Below, in pieces: positions 24,903 to 33,360 of a stretch of DNA of 64,000 bases. The position numbers and the translations under genes were made by a program. The notes under the pieces are model-generated. The model saw only the letters and a program-made list of their open reading frames with translations. It made no database searches and was not told the origin of the DNA. Position 1 is the first letter of the stretch; every line of letters begins with the position of its first letter. This DNA is from Isoptericola sp. BMS4 (GTDB lineage Bacteria; Actinomycetota; Actinomycetes; Actinomycetales; Cellulomonadaceae): positions 2,870,189 to 2,934,188 of the forward strand of contig NZ_SIRP01000001.1 of the NCBI RefSeq assembly GCF_011634835.1. Direction: 5' to 3'.

Positions 24903-26690
24903 CTACTTGGCGTCGGCGTAGGCCTCCACGACCTCGACCGTGAGGGGGAAGGACACGGGGAAGTCGCCGAACAGCAGCCGACCGGCCTCCTCCGCGGCGG
25001 CACGCACCTGCTCGGCGACGGTCTCGGCCATGGCGACGGGGGCGTGCACCACCACCTCGTCGTGCAGGAAGAACACGAGGTGGGGGCGGTCGGCGAACGG
25101 CGCGGGCGCGAGCCCGGCGGGCCCCGCGGTCCCGAGCTCCCACAGCCGGCGGCGGATCGAGGCGAGCCAGCACAGCGCCCACTCGGCGGCGGTGCCCTGG
25201 ACGACGAAGTTCCGGGTGAATCGCCCCCAGGAGCGCGTCGCCGTCCGGGCACGGGTCGCCGCGTCGGCGCCGGCGGCGTCCTCCAGGGCGCCCGCCTGCG
25301 CGGCGTCCCACTCGCTGCCCGGCGGCGGGGACGACCGGCCCAGCCGGGTCGTGACGATGCCCCCGCGCTCCCCCGTGCGGGCGGCGTCCTCGACCAGGGC
25401 CACGGAGCGTGGGAAGGCCCGCGCGAGACGCGGCAGCACCTGGGCGCTCGCGCCGGTGGTCCCGCCGTACAGGGCGCCGAGCATGCCGACCTTCGCCAGC
25501 TCGCGGGTGGCCACGGCTCCCGAGGCCACGATGCCGGCGTACAGGTCGCCGCCCCGGCCCGCGCGCGCCATCGCCTCGTCGCCCGCCATGCCCGCGAGCA
25601 CACGCGGCTCGAGCTGGGCGGCGTCGGCGACGACGAAGCGCCACCCCGGGTCGGCCACGACGGCGCGGCGCACCGCCTTCGGCAGCTGCAGCGCTCCCCC
25701 GCCGCTGGACGCCCATCGGCCCGTCACCACCCCGCCGACCACGTACTCGGGGCGGAACCGGCCGCCCTCGACCCACGCGTCGAGCCAGTGCCACCCGTTG
25801 GCGGTGAGCAGCCGATACAGGTTCTTGTACTCCAGCAGGGGCGCGACCACCGGGTGGTCCACCTGCTCCAGCTCCCACTTGCGCAGGCTGCGCGCCCCGA
25901 CCCCGGCGTACTGCATGGCCTTCAGCAGATCGGGGTGGGAGTCCGGGTTGAGGGTGGGCGGCGCGTCCAAGGCGGCGCGGATGCGGTCGGCGAGCGCCTC
26001 GAGCCGGGCGGGGCGGCGGCCCTCGGGCGGGCGCGGTCCCAGCACCTCGGTGAGGATCGCGTCGTGCACGTCGGTGCGCCACGGCAGGCCCGCGTGCCGC
26101 ATCTCGGCGGCGACGAGCGCCCCGGCGGACTCCGCCGCCAGCAGCAGCCGGAGCCGGGACGGGTCGTCGGAGCCGGCGACGGCGGCCCGCTGCGCGCGCA
26201 GCTCGGCCACCGCGCCGGCGGCGTCCGGGGCGCCGCCCGGGTGCGCGCGGGCACCGGCCGCCGGCTCGGGCCGGAGGTCGAACAGGGCGTCCGCCTGCGG
26301 CGCACGCGGGCGCGGCACGGGGGTGTGCTCGGGCGTCGCGGGCTCGTCCCACGGCCCCGGGGGCGCGGTGGCGAGGCCGGAGCCGGACGCGAGGGTGGAG
26401 TGGCGCAGGATCCGGTGCGCCAGGCGCAGGTCGTGGGCACGCTCGACGCGGGCGCCGTCGGCGAGCAGCGGCGGGTACCGCACGGCGGTGTCGTCCCAGG
26501 TCCACCGCACCGCGGCACGGTCGCCGCTCCGGTCGCGCTCGAGGGCGCGGACGGCGGCCGTCGCGTCGGCGACGGCCCCGGGACCCGCGTCCCCGTCCGG
26601 GTCGTCGAGGCGCCGCAGGCGCATGCCTCCGCCCGGCTCCGGGGCGAGGACGACGTGCACGGGCCCCATCATCGCCCGTGGTACCGACAT
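24903..26690 (-). CDS. Family A DNA polymerase, actinobacterial PolA paralogue
   Basis: A 595-residue protein annotated in relatives as bifunctional 3'-5' exonuclease/DNA polymerase. The polymerase half is clear: a fingers entry with NPDSHPDLLKAMQYAGV, motif A VVADAAQLEPRVLAGMAGDE, the O-helix region RELAKVGMLGALYGG (where PolA has RxxAKxxNFGxxYG), and motif C FFLHDEVVVHAP. The N-terminal third is Ala/Pro-rich, and the exonuclease metal residues are not recognisable. There is no 5' nuclease domain. Start is uncertain: ATG 26690, 26672 or 26669. The altered O-helix suggests changed fidelity or substrate choice (inference). A single gene with no nearby DNA-repair partners. Confidence 0.82.
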   Translation of the reverse strand: MSVPRAMMGPVHVVLAPEPGGGMRLRRLDDPDGDAGPGAVADATAAVRALERDRSGDRAAVRWTWDDTAVRYPPLLADGARVERAHDLRLAHRILRHSTLASGSGLATAPPGPWDEPATPEHTPVPRPRAPQADALFDLRPEPAAGARAHPGGAPDAAGAVAELRAQRAAVAGSDDPSRLRLLLAAESAGALVAAEMRHAGLPWRTDVHDAILTEVLGPRPPEGRRPARLEALADRIRAALDAPPTLNPDSHPDLLKAMQYAGVGARSLRKWELEQVDHPVVAPLLEYKNLYRLLTANGWHWLDAWVEGGRFRPEYVVGGVVTGRWASSGGGALQLPKAVRRAVVADPGWRFVVADAAQLEPRVLAGMAGDEAMARAGRGGDLYAGIVASGAVATRELAKVGMLGALYGGTTGASAQVLPRLARAFPRSVALVEDAARTGERGGIVTTRLGRSSPPPGSEWDAAQAGALEDAAGADAATRARTATRSWGRFTRNFVVQGTAAEWALCWLASIRRRLWELGTAGPAGLAPAPFADRPHLVFFLHDEVVVHAPVAMAETVAEQVRAAAEEAGRLLFGDFPVSFPLTVEVVEAYADAK

Positions 26691-26843
26691 CGCCGACGCC
26701 CGGTGGTGGCGGCGGCCGGTCGCGTCCCGGGTCGTGAGGCCCGGGGTCCAGCGGTGGTCACCGCGGGCACCGTGTGGTGCCCTGGGAGCGACCACCCGTA
26801 GCGCGCCCGGGCACCCCGGGGGCCGGACGACGAGGAGCCGAGC

Positions 26844-28286
26844 ATGGCAGAGCAGGACGCGGGCCGGGCGCCGGCCGACGAGCAGGTCGACGTCGTGGTG
26901 GTCGGGCTGGGCCCCGGCGGCGAGGACGTCGCGGCACGGCTCGCCCGCGCGGGGCTGGCCGTCGTCGGGGTCGAGGCGAACCTGGTCGGTGGCGAGTGCC
27001 CCTACTACGGCTGCATCCCCACCAAGATGATGATCCGCGCCGCGAACGCGCTCGCCGAGGCCCGCCGGGTGGACGACCTCGCCGGCTCGGCCGAGGTGCA
27101 CCCCGACCTGGCGCCCGTGGCGCGCCGCATCCGCGACGAGGCCACCACCGACTGGGACGACGCCGCGGCGGTCGAGCGCCTCGAGTCGGCGGGCGGCCGG
27201 TTCGTGCGGGGGTGGGGCCGCCTCGTCGGGCCGCGGGAGGTCGCCGTGGCGACGGCCGGCGGCGAGCGGCGGTTCCGCGCCCGGACCGGGGTCGTGCTCA
27301 ACCCGGGCACGGCGCCCGTCGTCCCGCCGGTCGACGGGCTCGCCGACACGCCGTTCTGGACCAACCGCGAGGCCGTGAAGGCCGAGGAGGCGCCGCGGTC
27401 CCTCACGGTGCTGGGTGGCGGCGCGATCGGCTGCGAGCTGGCGCAGGCGTTCGCGCGCTTCGGGTCCGCGGTGCGGGTCGTCGAGGCCGGCCCGCGGCTG
27501 CTGCCCGCGGACGAGCCGGAGGCCGCCGCCCTCGTCGCGGAGCGGTTCGCCGCCGAGGGCATCGACGTGCGCACGGGGGTCAGGGCGTCGCAGGTCCGGC
27601 ACGACGGCGAGGAGTTCGCGCTGCGTCTGGAGGACGGGACCGTGCTGGCGTCCTCCCACCTGCTGGTCGCGACGGGTCGGCGCACCGACCTGCCCGCCCT
27701 CGGGCTCGCGGCGGCGGGGATCGACGACGGCACCGACTCGGGCGCCCGCACGATCGCCGTCGACGACCGCATGCGGGCCGCGGACGGCGTGTGGGCAGTC
27801 GGCGACGTGACCGGCCACGGCGCCTTCACCCACATGTCCGTGTACCAGGCGCGCATCGCCGCGGCCGACGTCCTGGCCGCGCACGGCGCCGGCGACGGGG
27901 ACGGGGAGCGCGCCGACTACCGCGCCGTGCCGCACGTGACGTTCACCGACCCGGAGATCGGCGCCGTCGGCCTCACCGAGGCCGCGGCGCGCGAGGCCGG
28001 CCTCACGGTGCGCACGGGCAGCGTGCCGGTGCCGTCGTCGACCCGCGGCTGGATCCACGGCGTCGGCAACGAGGGCTTCGTCAAGCTCGTCGCCGACGCC
28101 GACGCGGGGGTGCTGGTCGGCGCGACGTCGGCGGGCCCCCACGGCGGGGAGGTGCTCGCGATGCTCACGCTCGCGGTCCACGCACGGGTGCCCGTCGACC
28201 GGCTGCGGCAGATGGTCTACGCCTACCCGACGTTCCACCGGGCCGTCGAGGCCGCGCTGGACGACCTCCAGGGCGACGGGTCCTGA
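26844..28286 (+). CDS. Pyridine nucleotide-disulfide oxidoreductase (class I, Lpd/MerA-like)
   Basis: A 480-residue flavoprotein with the full class I layout. It has FAD fold VVVGLGPGGEDVAARLARAG, redox pair GGECPYYGCIPTKMM (Cys-x4-Cys), NAD(P) motif VLGGGAIGCELAQAFARFGS, FAD motif GVWAVGDVTGHGAFTHMS, and a dimerisation domain with the terminal YPTFHRAVE, where a His is retained (AYAYPTFHR type). That pattern fits dihydrolipoamide dehydrogenase, mercuric reductase or mycothione reductase-like proteins. The absence of an HxxxxE active-site form identical to Lpd leaves the substrate open. ATG 26844 follows a GAGGAG-like site. The 3' end overlaps the convergent VTC gene by 64 bp. Confidence 0.85.
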   Translation: MAEQDAGRAPADEQVDVVVVGLGPGGEDVAARLARAGLAVVGVEANLVGGECPYYGCIPTKMMIRAANALAEARRVDDLAGSAEVHPDLAPVARRIRDEATTDWDDAAAVERLESAGGRFVRGWGRLVGPREVAVATAGGERRFRARTGVVLNPGTAPVVPPVDGLADTPFWTNREAVKAEEAPRSLTVLGGGAIGCELAQAFARFGSAVRVVEAGPRLLPADEPEAAALVAERFAAEGIDVRTGVRASQVRHDGEEFALRLEDGTVLASSHLLVATGRRTDLPALGLAAAGIDDGTDSGARTIAVDDRMRAADGVWAVGDVTGHGAFTHMSVYQARIAAADVLAAHGAGDGDGERADYRAVPHVTFTDPEIGAVGLTEAAAREAGLTVRTGSVPVPSSTRGWIHGVGNEGFVKLVADADAGVLVGATSAGPHGGEVLAMLTLAVHARVPVDRLRQMVYAYPTFHRAVEAALDDLQGDGS

Positions 28287-29044
28287 CGCGCTGCGGCCTC
28301 GTCGGCGGCCCGGCCGAAGTAGCGCCGCAGCGTCCGGTGCCACGGGTTGTGCGGCAGCTCGGGGTAGCACAGGGCCGCGGCCACGCAGTACTTGCTCACG
28401 GAGTGCGGGCGGATCGAGCGGCGCAGCAGGGCCCGGTCCATCGCGCCCGCGGCGCCGGGCGTCTTGGTCTCGACGAGCACGTCGTCGGGGCCGTGGAACT
28501 CCCGGCCCGCGCCGCGGCACACGAGGTCGAGGTCGCAGGTCACCCGCTGGTCGTCGAGGTGGAGCGTCGTGCGGCGGTACACGGTCTCGACGACCGGGGA
28601 CAGCCCGGCGGCCCGCACCGGGGCGAGCCGCTCCACGAATTCCGCCCCCGCTCCCCCGAGCTCGGCGGGCAGCCGGGGGTCGTGCTCGATGCGCTCCTTG
28701 ACCGTGCGGCCCCGGTACCCCTTCGACTTCACCTCCAGCAGGCAGTCGCCGGAGTCGCAGTACGTGCGGGTGCGCACCTTGTAGCGCTGCCGGCGGCGCT
28801 GCACGTGGTCGCGGTAGAAGCCGAACCGCGGCGAGTCGAAGTACACGCTGCGGTACCGGAAGGCGCGCTGGTTGCCGATCTCGAGCACCCGGTAGCGGCC
28901 GCCGGCCTCGGCGAGGATCTCCGCGAGCGCCGCCCGGGGCACGAAGTACTTGCGGTCGACCCGGGTCATCAGGCCCGCCCGGGCGTCGAGCTCGCCGAGG
29001 GAGACCGGCTCGAGGTCGCCGACGACGTCGTCCAGTGCGCTCAT
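28223..29044 (-). CDS. VTC-domain protein (polyphosphate polymerase-like)
   Basis: A 273-residue soluble protein of the VTC family (CYTH-like tunnel fold). It has a basic strand RVDRKYFVPRAALAEIL, YRSVYFDSPRFGFYRDHVQR, RRRQRYKVRTRTYCDSGDCL, EVKSKGYRGRTVKERIEH, and VCRGAGREFHGPDDVLVETK with late acidic residues. The alternating Arg/Lys and Glu residues line the tunnel in yeast Vtc4, which makes polyphosphate. Bacterial members usually sit beside a DUF4956 membrane gene, as here with a 4-bp overlap (29041-29044). Activity in bacteria is not established by this sequence. Start ATG 29044. Confidence 0.85.
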   Translation of the reverse strand: MSALDDVVGDLEPVSLGELDARAGLMTRVDRKYFVPRAALAEILAEAGGRYRVLEIGNQRAFRYRSVYFDSPRFGFYRDHVQRRRQRYKVRTRTYCDSGDCLLEVKSKGYRGRTVKERIEHDPRLPAELGGAGAEFVERLAPVRAAGLSPVVETVYRRTTLHLDDQRVTCDLDLVCRGAGREFHGPDDVLVETKTPGAAGAMDRALLRRSIRPHSVSKYCVAAALCYPELPHNPWHRTLRRYFGRAADEAAARQDPSPWRSSSAASTARWNVG

Positions 29045-29655
29045 GCGCTCACCCGCTCCGCCGGCGCGGACACCGGGGTCGCCTCTGCCGGCGTCCCCGG
29101 GGTGGTCATGGCGTGGGCGGCCCGGTAGCGCACGTCGACGAGCGTCGTGTCGCGCACCAGGTCCAGGTCGAGCACCTCGACGCGCAGCACGCGGCCGCCC
29201 AGCAGGCGCTCCAGGTGCGCGACCAGCCGCGGCTCGTCGCCGTAGGCGCGGTCCACGGTGACGGTGTGCCGGCGCGTGCGCGACGCGACCCGCGGGCTGT
29301 CCACGACCGCCGTCACGACCAGCATCAGCGCGGTGAGGGCGGGGGTGACCCACGCCGGGCCGGGCTGCAGGCCCGCCAGCAGGCCGAGGGCGAGCGCGGT
29401 GAAGTAGTAGGCGATCTCCTGCTGCGTGATCTGGTCGGACCGCAGCCGGATGATCGACAGGATGCCGAACAGGCCCATGCCCAGCCCGATGCTCACCTCG
29501 ACGGAGCCCAGCGCCATCGTGACGGCGAGGACGCCGACGTTGAGCGCGAAGTAGGACAGCATGAGGTCGCGCCTGCGGTGCCGGCGGAAGTAGAGCACGT
29601 ACGCGAGGACGACGACCGCCGCGAGGTCGGTGGCGATCGGGAGCAGGGCTGTCAT
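29041..29655 (-). CDS. DUF4956 membrane protein
   Basis: A 204-residue membrane protein. Four hydrophobic segments are visible (IATDLAAVVVLAYVLYFRR; LMLSYFALNVGVLAVTMALG; IGLGMGLFGILSIIRLRSDQ; YYFTALALGLLAGLQPG) before a soluble tail with YGDEPRLVAHLERLLGGRVL. The segment GLFGILSIIRLRSDQITQQE is the signature of DUF4956. It is the first gene of a two-gene unit with the VTC protein and may be its membrane partner for export or anchoring of the product (inference from recurrent adjacency). ATG 29655. Confidence 0.86.
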   Translation of the reverse strand: MTALLPIATDLAAVVVLAYVLYFRRHRRRDLMLSYFALNVGVLAVTMALGSVEVSIGLGMGLFGILSIIRLRSDQITQQEIAYYFTALALGLLAGLQPGPAWVTPALTALMLVVTAVVDSPRVASRTRRHTVTVDRAYGDEPRLVAHLERLLGGRVLRVEVLDLDLVRDTTLVDVRYRAAHAMTTPGTPAEATPVSAPAERVSA

Positions 29656-29904
29656 GGGTGGTTCTCCTTGTCGGGGACTCCGGCCGTGATCGGCCGGACA
29701 ACGCGTCACCGACCCTTCCCGACCGCCCTGTGAGGCCGATGGGACGAGCATGGGAGAACCCTCCCACCAGCACGTTCGCCCCTCGCTGGGGCGGGGCGCG
29801 CGGGGCGGGGCTCCGCTAGCCTGCTGCTCACGCCGTCCGCCGGCCGGCCCCGCGGGCGGGCGCGAGCACGTCGACCGAACTGCCGACAGACCTTGGAGAG
29901 CCCG

Positions 29905-30426
29905 ATGCCCGTGCCCTTCGTCCGCGACGAGACCTTCACCCTGCTGCACCGGGGCAACACCGTGGCGAGGACGGTGGAGACCTCGGACGGGGCGCGCGCA
30001 TTCGGCTGGGCGTACAGCGGCGAGCGCTGGTCGGCCACCCGCCCGGAGGACGGCGAGCCGCCGGCCGACGTGACCGTGATCTGCCCGGTGTGCTCCCTGC
30101 CGCTGCGCTACCGCGTCTACTCGGTGGCCGCGGCGGACAAGATCCGCGCGTCGTTCCGCTGGGCGGCGGCGGTCGTCGCCGTGGTCGCCGTCCTCGGCGT
30201 GGTGCTCGCCGCCCAGATGATCGGGATCGCCGACGACAGCGCGCTGCCTGACGCGGAACGGGACGCCGCCGTCCCCGGAGTGGTCACGGGCGTGCTGGTG
30301 GCGATGGCCGGGCTCACGGGCGCATGGGCGCTCTTCCTCAAGGCGAACGCGCAGGTCGGGGTCACCGGACGCGGGGCGGGGGCTGCCGGCTACGCCAAGC
30401 ACGTCGTGGGCCGCGAGGGCGAGTAG
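29905..30426 (+). CDS. Hypothetical membrane protein with a CPVC motif
   Basis: A 173-residue protein I do not recognise. An N-terminal soluble part of about 75 residues contains VTVICPVCSLPLRYRVYS, a CxxC that could bind zinc but has no second pair. It is followed by two membrane helices (about 86-108, ASFRWAAAVVAVVAVLGVVL, and 128-150, VPGVVTGVLVAMAGLTGAWA) and a short basic tail. A good ribosome site (GGAG, 29894-29897) fixes ATG 29905. It stands alone, divergent from DUF4956 by 249 bp and followed by the LuxR-type gene. Confidence 0.75.
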   Translation: MPVPFVRDETFTLLHRGNTVARTVETSDGARAFGWAYSGERWSATRPEDGEPPADVTVICPVCSLPLRYRVYSVAAADKIRASFRWAAAVVAVVAVLGVVLAAQMIGIADDSALPDAERDAAVPGVVTGVLVAMAGLTGAWALFLKANAQVGVTGRGAGAAGYAKHVVGREGE

Positions 30427-30519
30427 CGGCACGGCCGACCACGGTTGGCGGGTGTCAGCACGGGGAGGGTGGTGCGCGGACGTGACCGGGCTACGCTCGT
30501 CGGGAGGGCAGGTGTCGTC

Positions 30520-32190
30520 ATGGGTGTCACGGAGGACCTGGAACAGGCACGCGCGGCGTACGAGCGCCGTGAGTGGCTCGACGCCTACCGCGGGCTGTCC
30601 GGGCTCGAGGACGACGTCCTCCCGTTCGCGGACCTGCTCGACCTGGCGACCGCCGCCTACCTCACGGGACGTCACGACGACTGCGTCCTGGTGCTCCAGC
30701 GCGCCTACCAGCGCGCCCTCGACTCGGTGGACGCCGTCGGCGCGGCCCGTGCCGCGGGCTGGTTGTGCCAGCTGCTGGTCGACGACGGCGAGCTCGCGGT
30801 CGCGGACGGCTGGGCCGCCCGCGCCGAGCGGCTGCTCGACGCGTCCGGGGCCGGACCCGACGAGCCCGCCGAGCGGGGCCTGCTGCGCTGCACCCGGATC
30901 TTCCGGCTGCTCGCCGCGGGAGACGTCGGCGCGGCCCTCGAGACGGCCCGCGAGGTGGCGGACTTCGGCGAGAGGTTCGACGACGCCGACCTGCGCGCCC
31001 TCGGCCTGCTGACGCAGGGACGGCTCCTGACGCTGACGGGACAGGTGCGCGAGGGCCTGCGGTGCATGGACGAGGCGATGGTCGGCGTCGTCGCCGGCGA
31101 GGTCTCCCCGGTGGCCGCCGGCCTCGTGTACTGCTCGATGATCGAGGGCTGTACGTCGGTGTCGGACTTCGGACGCGCGGCCGAGTGGACCCACGCGCTC
31201 ACCGCCTGGTGCGCCGCCCAGCCGGGGATCGTGGTGTTCACGGGGCAGTGCGCGGTGCACCGCGCGCAGCTGCTGCGCCTGCACGGACGGTACGACGCCG
31301 CGCTCGCCGAGCTGGACCGCGCCGCGGAGCGCTACGAGCTCGCCGGCGAGGAGGAGGCTGGCCGGCTCGTGGCGGCCGAGCGGGGCGACGTCCTGCAGAT
31401 CCTGGGTCGCGACGGCGAGGCGGAGGAGGCCTACGCGCTCGCCGCGGCGGACGGCCGCGACGCGGACCTGGCGGCCCCCGGTCGTGCCCTGCTGTGGCTG
31501 CGCCGACGTCGGCACGGGACGGCCCGGGACGCCGTGCGGCGCATGCTCGCCGAGGCGGGCGACCCCGCGACCCGCAGCCGCGTGCTGCCCGCGGCGGCCG
31601 AGGTGCTCGCGGCGACCGGCGACGTCGACGAGGCCGGCACGGCGGCCGACGAGCTGCGCCGGCTGGCCGAGACGTTCGGCGTCCCGGCCCTGCACGCGGC
31701 GTCCGCGTGCGCGACGGCGCGGGTCGCCGTCGCGCGCGCGGACGCGGCCACCGCCACCGCGTCCGCCCGGACGGCGGTCGCCGGCTGGTCGGCCCTGTCC
31801 GCCACCCACGAGGCGGCGCGCTGCCGGGTGGTGCTCGGCGAGGCGCTGCGGCTGCGCGGGGACGAGGGCGTCGCACGCGCGGAGCTCCGCGCCGCCCGCG
31901 CGACGTTCGTGGCGATCGGGGCGGCCCCCGACGCCCGTCGCTGCACCCACCTGCTGGGCGAGGACGCGGCGCCACACCGTCTCAGCGACCGCGAGCTCGA
32001 CGTGCTGCGCCTGGTGGCCACCGGCTGCACCAACGCCGCCGTCGCGGCCGAGCTCGGCATCGCCCCCAAGACGGTGTCGCGGCACCTGTCGAACATCTTC
32101 GCCAAGCTGGACGTCACGACGCGGACCGCGGCGGCGGCGTTCGCCTACGACCACGGCCTCGCGCCGCTGGGGCGTTCGACCCACGCGTGA
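30520..32190 (+). CDS. LuxR family regulator with TPR-like sensor region
   Basis: A 556-residue regulator. Residues 1-480 are an Ala/Leu-rich array of helical pairs resembling the TPR/MalT-type repeats (for example YDAALAELDRAAERYELAGE), without a P-loop ATPase domain. The C-terminal LuxR HTH is canonical: LSDRELDVLRLVATGCTNAA, VAAELGIAPKTVSRHLSNIF, AKLDVTTRTAAAAFAYDHG. It likely activates a target in response to a ligand or partner sensed by the repeats. ATG 30520 has an upstream GGGAGG. The flavoprotein gene 78 bp downstream on the same strand is the nearest candidate target. Confidence 0.85.
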   Translation: MGVTEDLEQARAAYERREWLDAYRGLSGLEDDVLPFADLLDLATAAYLTGRHDDCVLVLQRAYQRALDSVDAVGAARAAGWLCQLLVDDGELAVADGWAARAERLLDASGAGPDEPAERGLLRCTRIFRLLAAGDVGAALETAREVADFGERFDDADLRALGLLTQGRLLTLTGQVREGLRCMDEAMVGVVAGEVSPVAAGLVYCSMIEGCTSVSDFGRAAEWTHALTAWCAAQPGIVVFTGQCAVHRAQLLRLHGRYDAALAELDRAAERYELAGEEEAGRLVAAERGDVLQILGRDGEAEEAYALAAADGRDADLAAPGRALLWLRRRRHGTARDAVRRMLAEAGDPATRSRVLPAAAEVLAATGDVDEAGTAADELRRLAETFGVPALHAASACATARVAVARADAATATASARTAVAGWSALSATHEAARCRVVLGEALRLRGDEGVARAELRAARATFVAIGAAPDARRCTHLLGEDAAPHRLSDRELDVLRLVATGCTNAAVAAELGIAPKTVSRHLSNIFAKLDVTTRTAAAAFAYDHGLAPLGRSTHA

Positions 32191-32268
32191 TCCGCGGGTC
32201 TGGGTGTCGCGACCGATGCGCCCGGCCCGCCCTCGCGCCTAGCGTCGGTGGCGCGAAGGAGGCGGATC

Positions 32269-33360
32269 ATGGCCGAGCGCAGCGAGCACGTGCCGACACT
32301 CGTGATCGGCGGCGGGCAGGCGGGCCTCGCGGTCGCGCACCACCTGCGGGCCCGCGGCAGCGAGTGCCTCGTCGTCGAGGCGAACGCCCGGGTCGGCGAC
32401 AGCTGGCGCCGGCACTGGGACTCGATCCGGCTGTTCACCCCCGGCCGGTACGACGGACTGCCGGGCATGCGGTTCCCGGGGGACCCCCGGCGGTACCCCG
32501 GCAAGGACGACATGGCGGACTACCTCGAGGCGTACGCCGCCGAGCAGGACCTCCCCGTGCGGCTCCGCACCCGGGTGGACCGCCTCGGCGCAGGCCCCGA
32601 CGGCGGCTTCGTCGCCTCGGTCGGCACCGCCGAGATCACCTGTGAGCACGTGGTGGTCGCGACCGGCACGTACACCGGGCGACCGCGGGTCCCGGCGTGC
32701 GCTGCCGAGCTCGCGCCGGGGGTCCGGCAGCTGCACTCCAGCGAGTACCACCGGCCGTCGGACCTGCTGCCGGGGCCCGCGCTCGTCGTCGGCGCGGCGA
32801 ACTCCGGCTGCGAGATCGCGTTCGAGCTCGCCGCGGACCGGCGCGTCGTCCTGTGCGGGCGGGACCCGGGTCACGAACCGTTCCGGCCCGGCACCGCCGC
32901 GGACAGGCTGGCCGTGCCGGCGACCGTCTTCGTCGCCCGGCACGTCGCCACCCGCCGCGGGCCGCTGGGCCGCCGCCTGCTGACGTTCCGGCACCACGGC
33001 ATCCCTGTCGGCCGGGTCCGGGCGAAGGACCTGCGGGCGCGGGGCGTCGAGAAGGTCGAGGCCCGCATGACCGGCGTCGAGGGAGGGATGCCCGCGCTCG
33101 GCGACGGCAGCGTGCACGAGGTCGCGAACGTGGTGTGGTGCACGGGGTTCGCGCCGGACTACGGGTGGATCGACCTGCCCGCGTTCGACGACGACGGCTT
33201 CCCGCGCGAGTACCGAGGGATCGCCGACGACGTGCCCGGCCTGTACTTCTGCGGGCTCGTGCTGCAGCACTCCGTCGCGTCGTCGGTGCTGCCGGGCGTC
33301 GGCCGGGACGCGGCGTTCGTGGCCCGCGCGCTCACAGCAGCCCCAGAGCGACCGCGATGA
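32269..33360 (+). CDS. Flavin-containing monooxygenase-like oxidoreductase
   Basis: A 363-residue flavoprotein of the kind often labelled as a flavoprotein involved in K+ transport. It has FAD fold TLVIGGGQAGLAVAHHLRAR, the FMO-type fingerprint near DSIRLFTPGRYDGLPG, a second dinucleotide fold ALVVGAANSGCEIAFELAAD for NADPH, and VVWCTGFAPDYGWIDLP near the end. The substrate is unknown. AAGGAGG lies 8 nt before ATG 32269. The 3' end overlaps the convergent ubiA/crtEb gene by 29 bp. It may be controlled by the preceding LuxR-type gene. Confidence 0.85.
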   Translation: MAERSEHVPTLVIGGGQAGLAVAHHLRARGSECLVVEANARVGDSWRRHWDSIRLFTPGRYDGLPGMRFPGDPRRYPGKDDMADYLEAYAAEQDLPVRLRTRVDRLGAGPDGGFVASVGTAEITCEHVVVATGTYTGRPRVPACAAELAPGVRQLHSSEYHRPSDLLPGPALVVGAANSGCEIAFELAADRRVVLCGRDPGHEPFRPGTAADRLAVPATVFVARHVATRRGPLGRRLLTFRHHGIPVGRVRAKDLRARGVEKVEARMTGVEGGMPALGDGSVHEVANVVWCTGFAPDYGWIDLPAFDDDGFPREYRGIADDVPGLYFCGLVLQHSVASSVLPGVGRDAAFVARALTAAPERPR

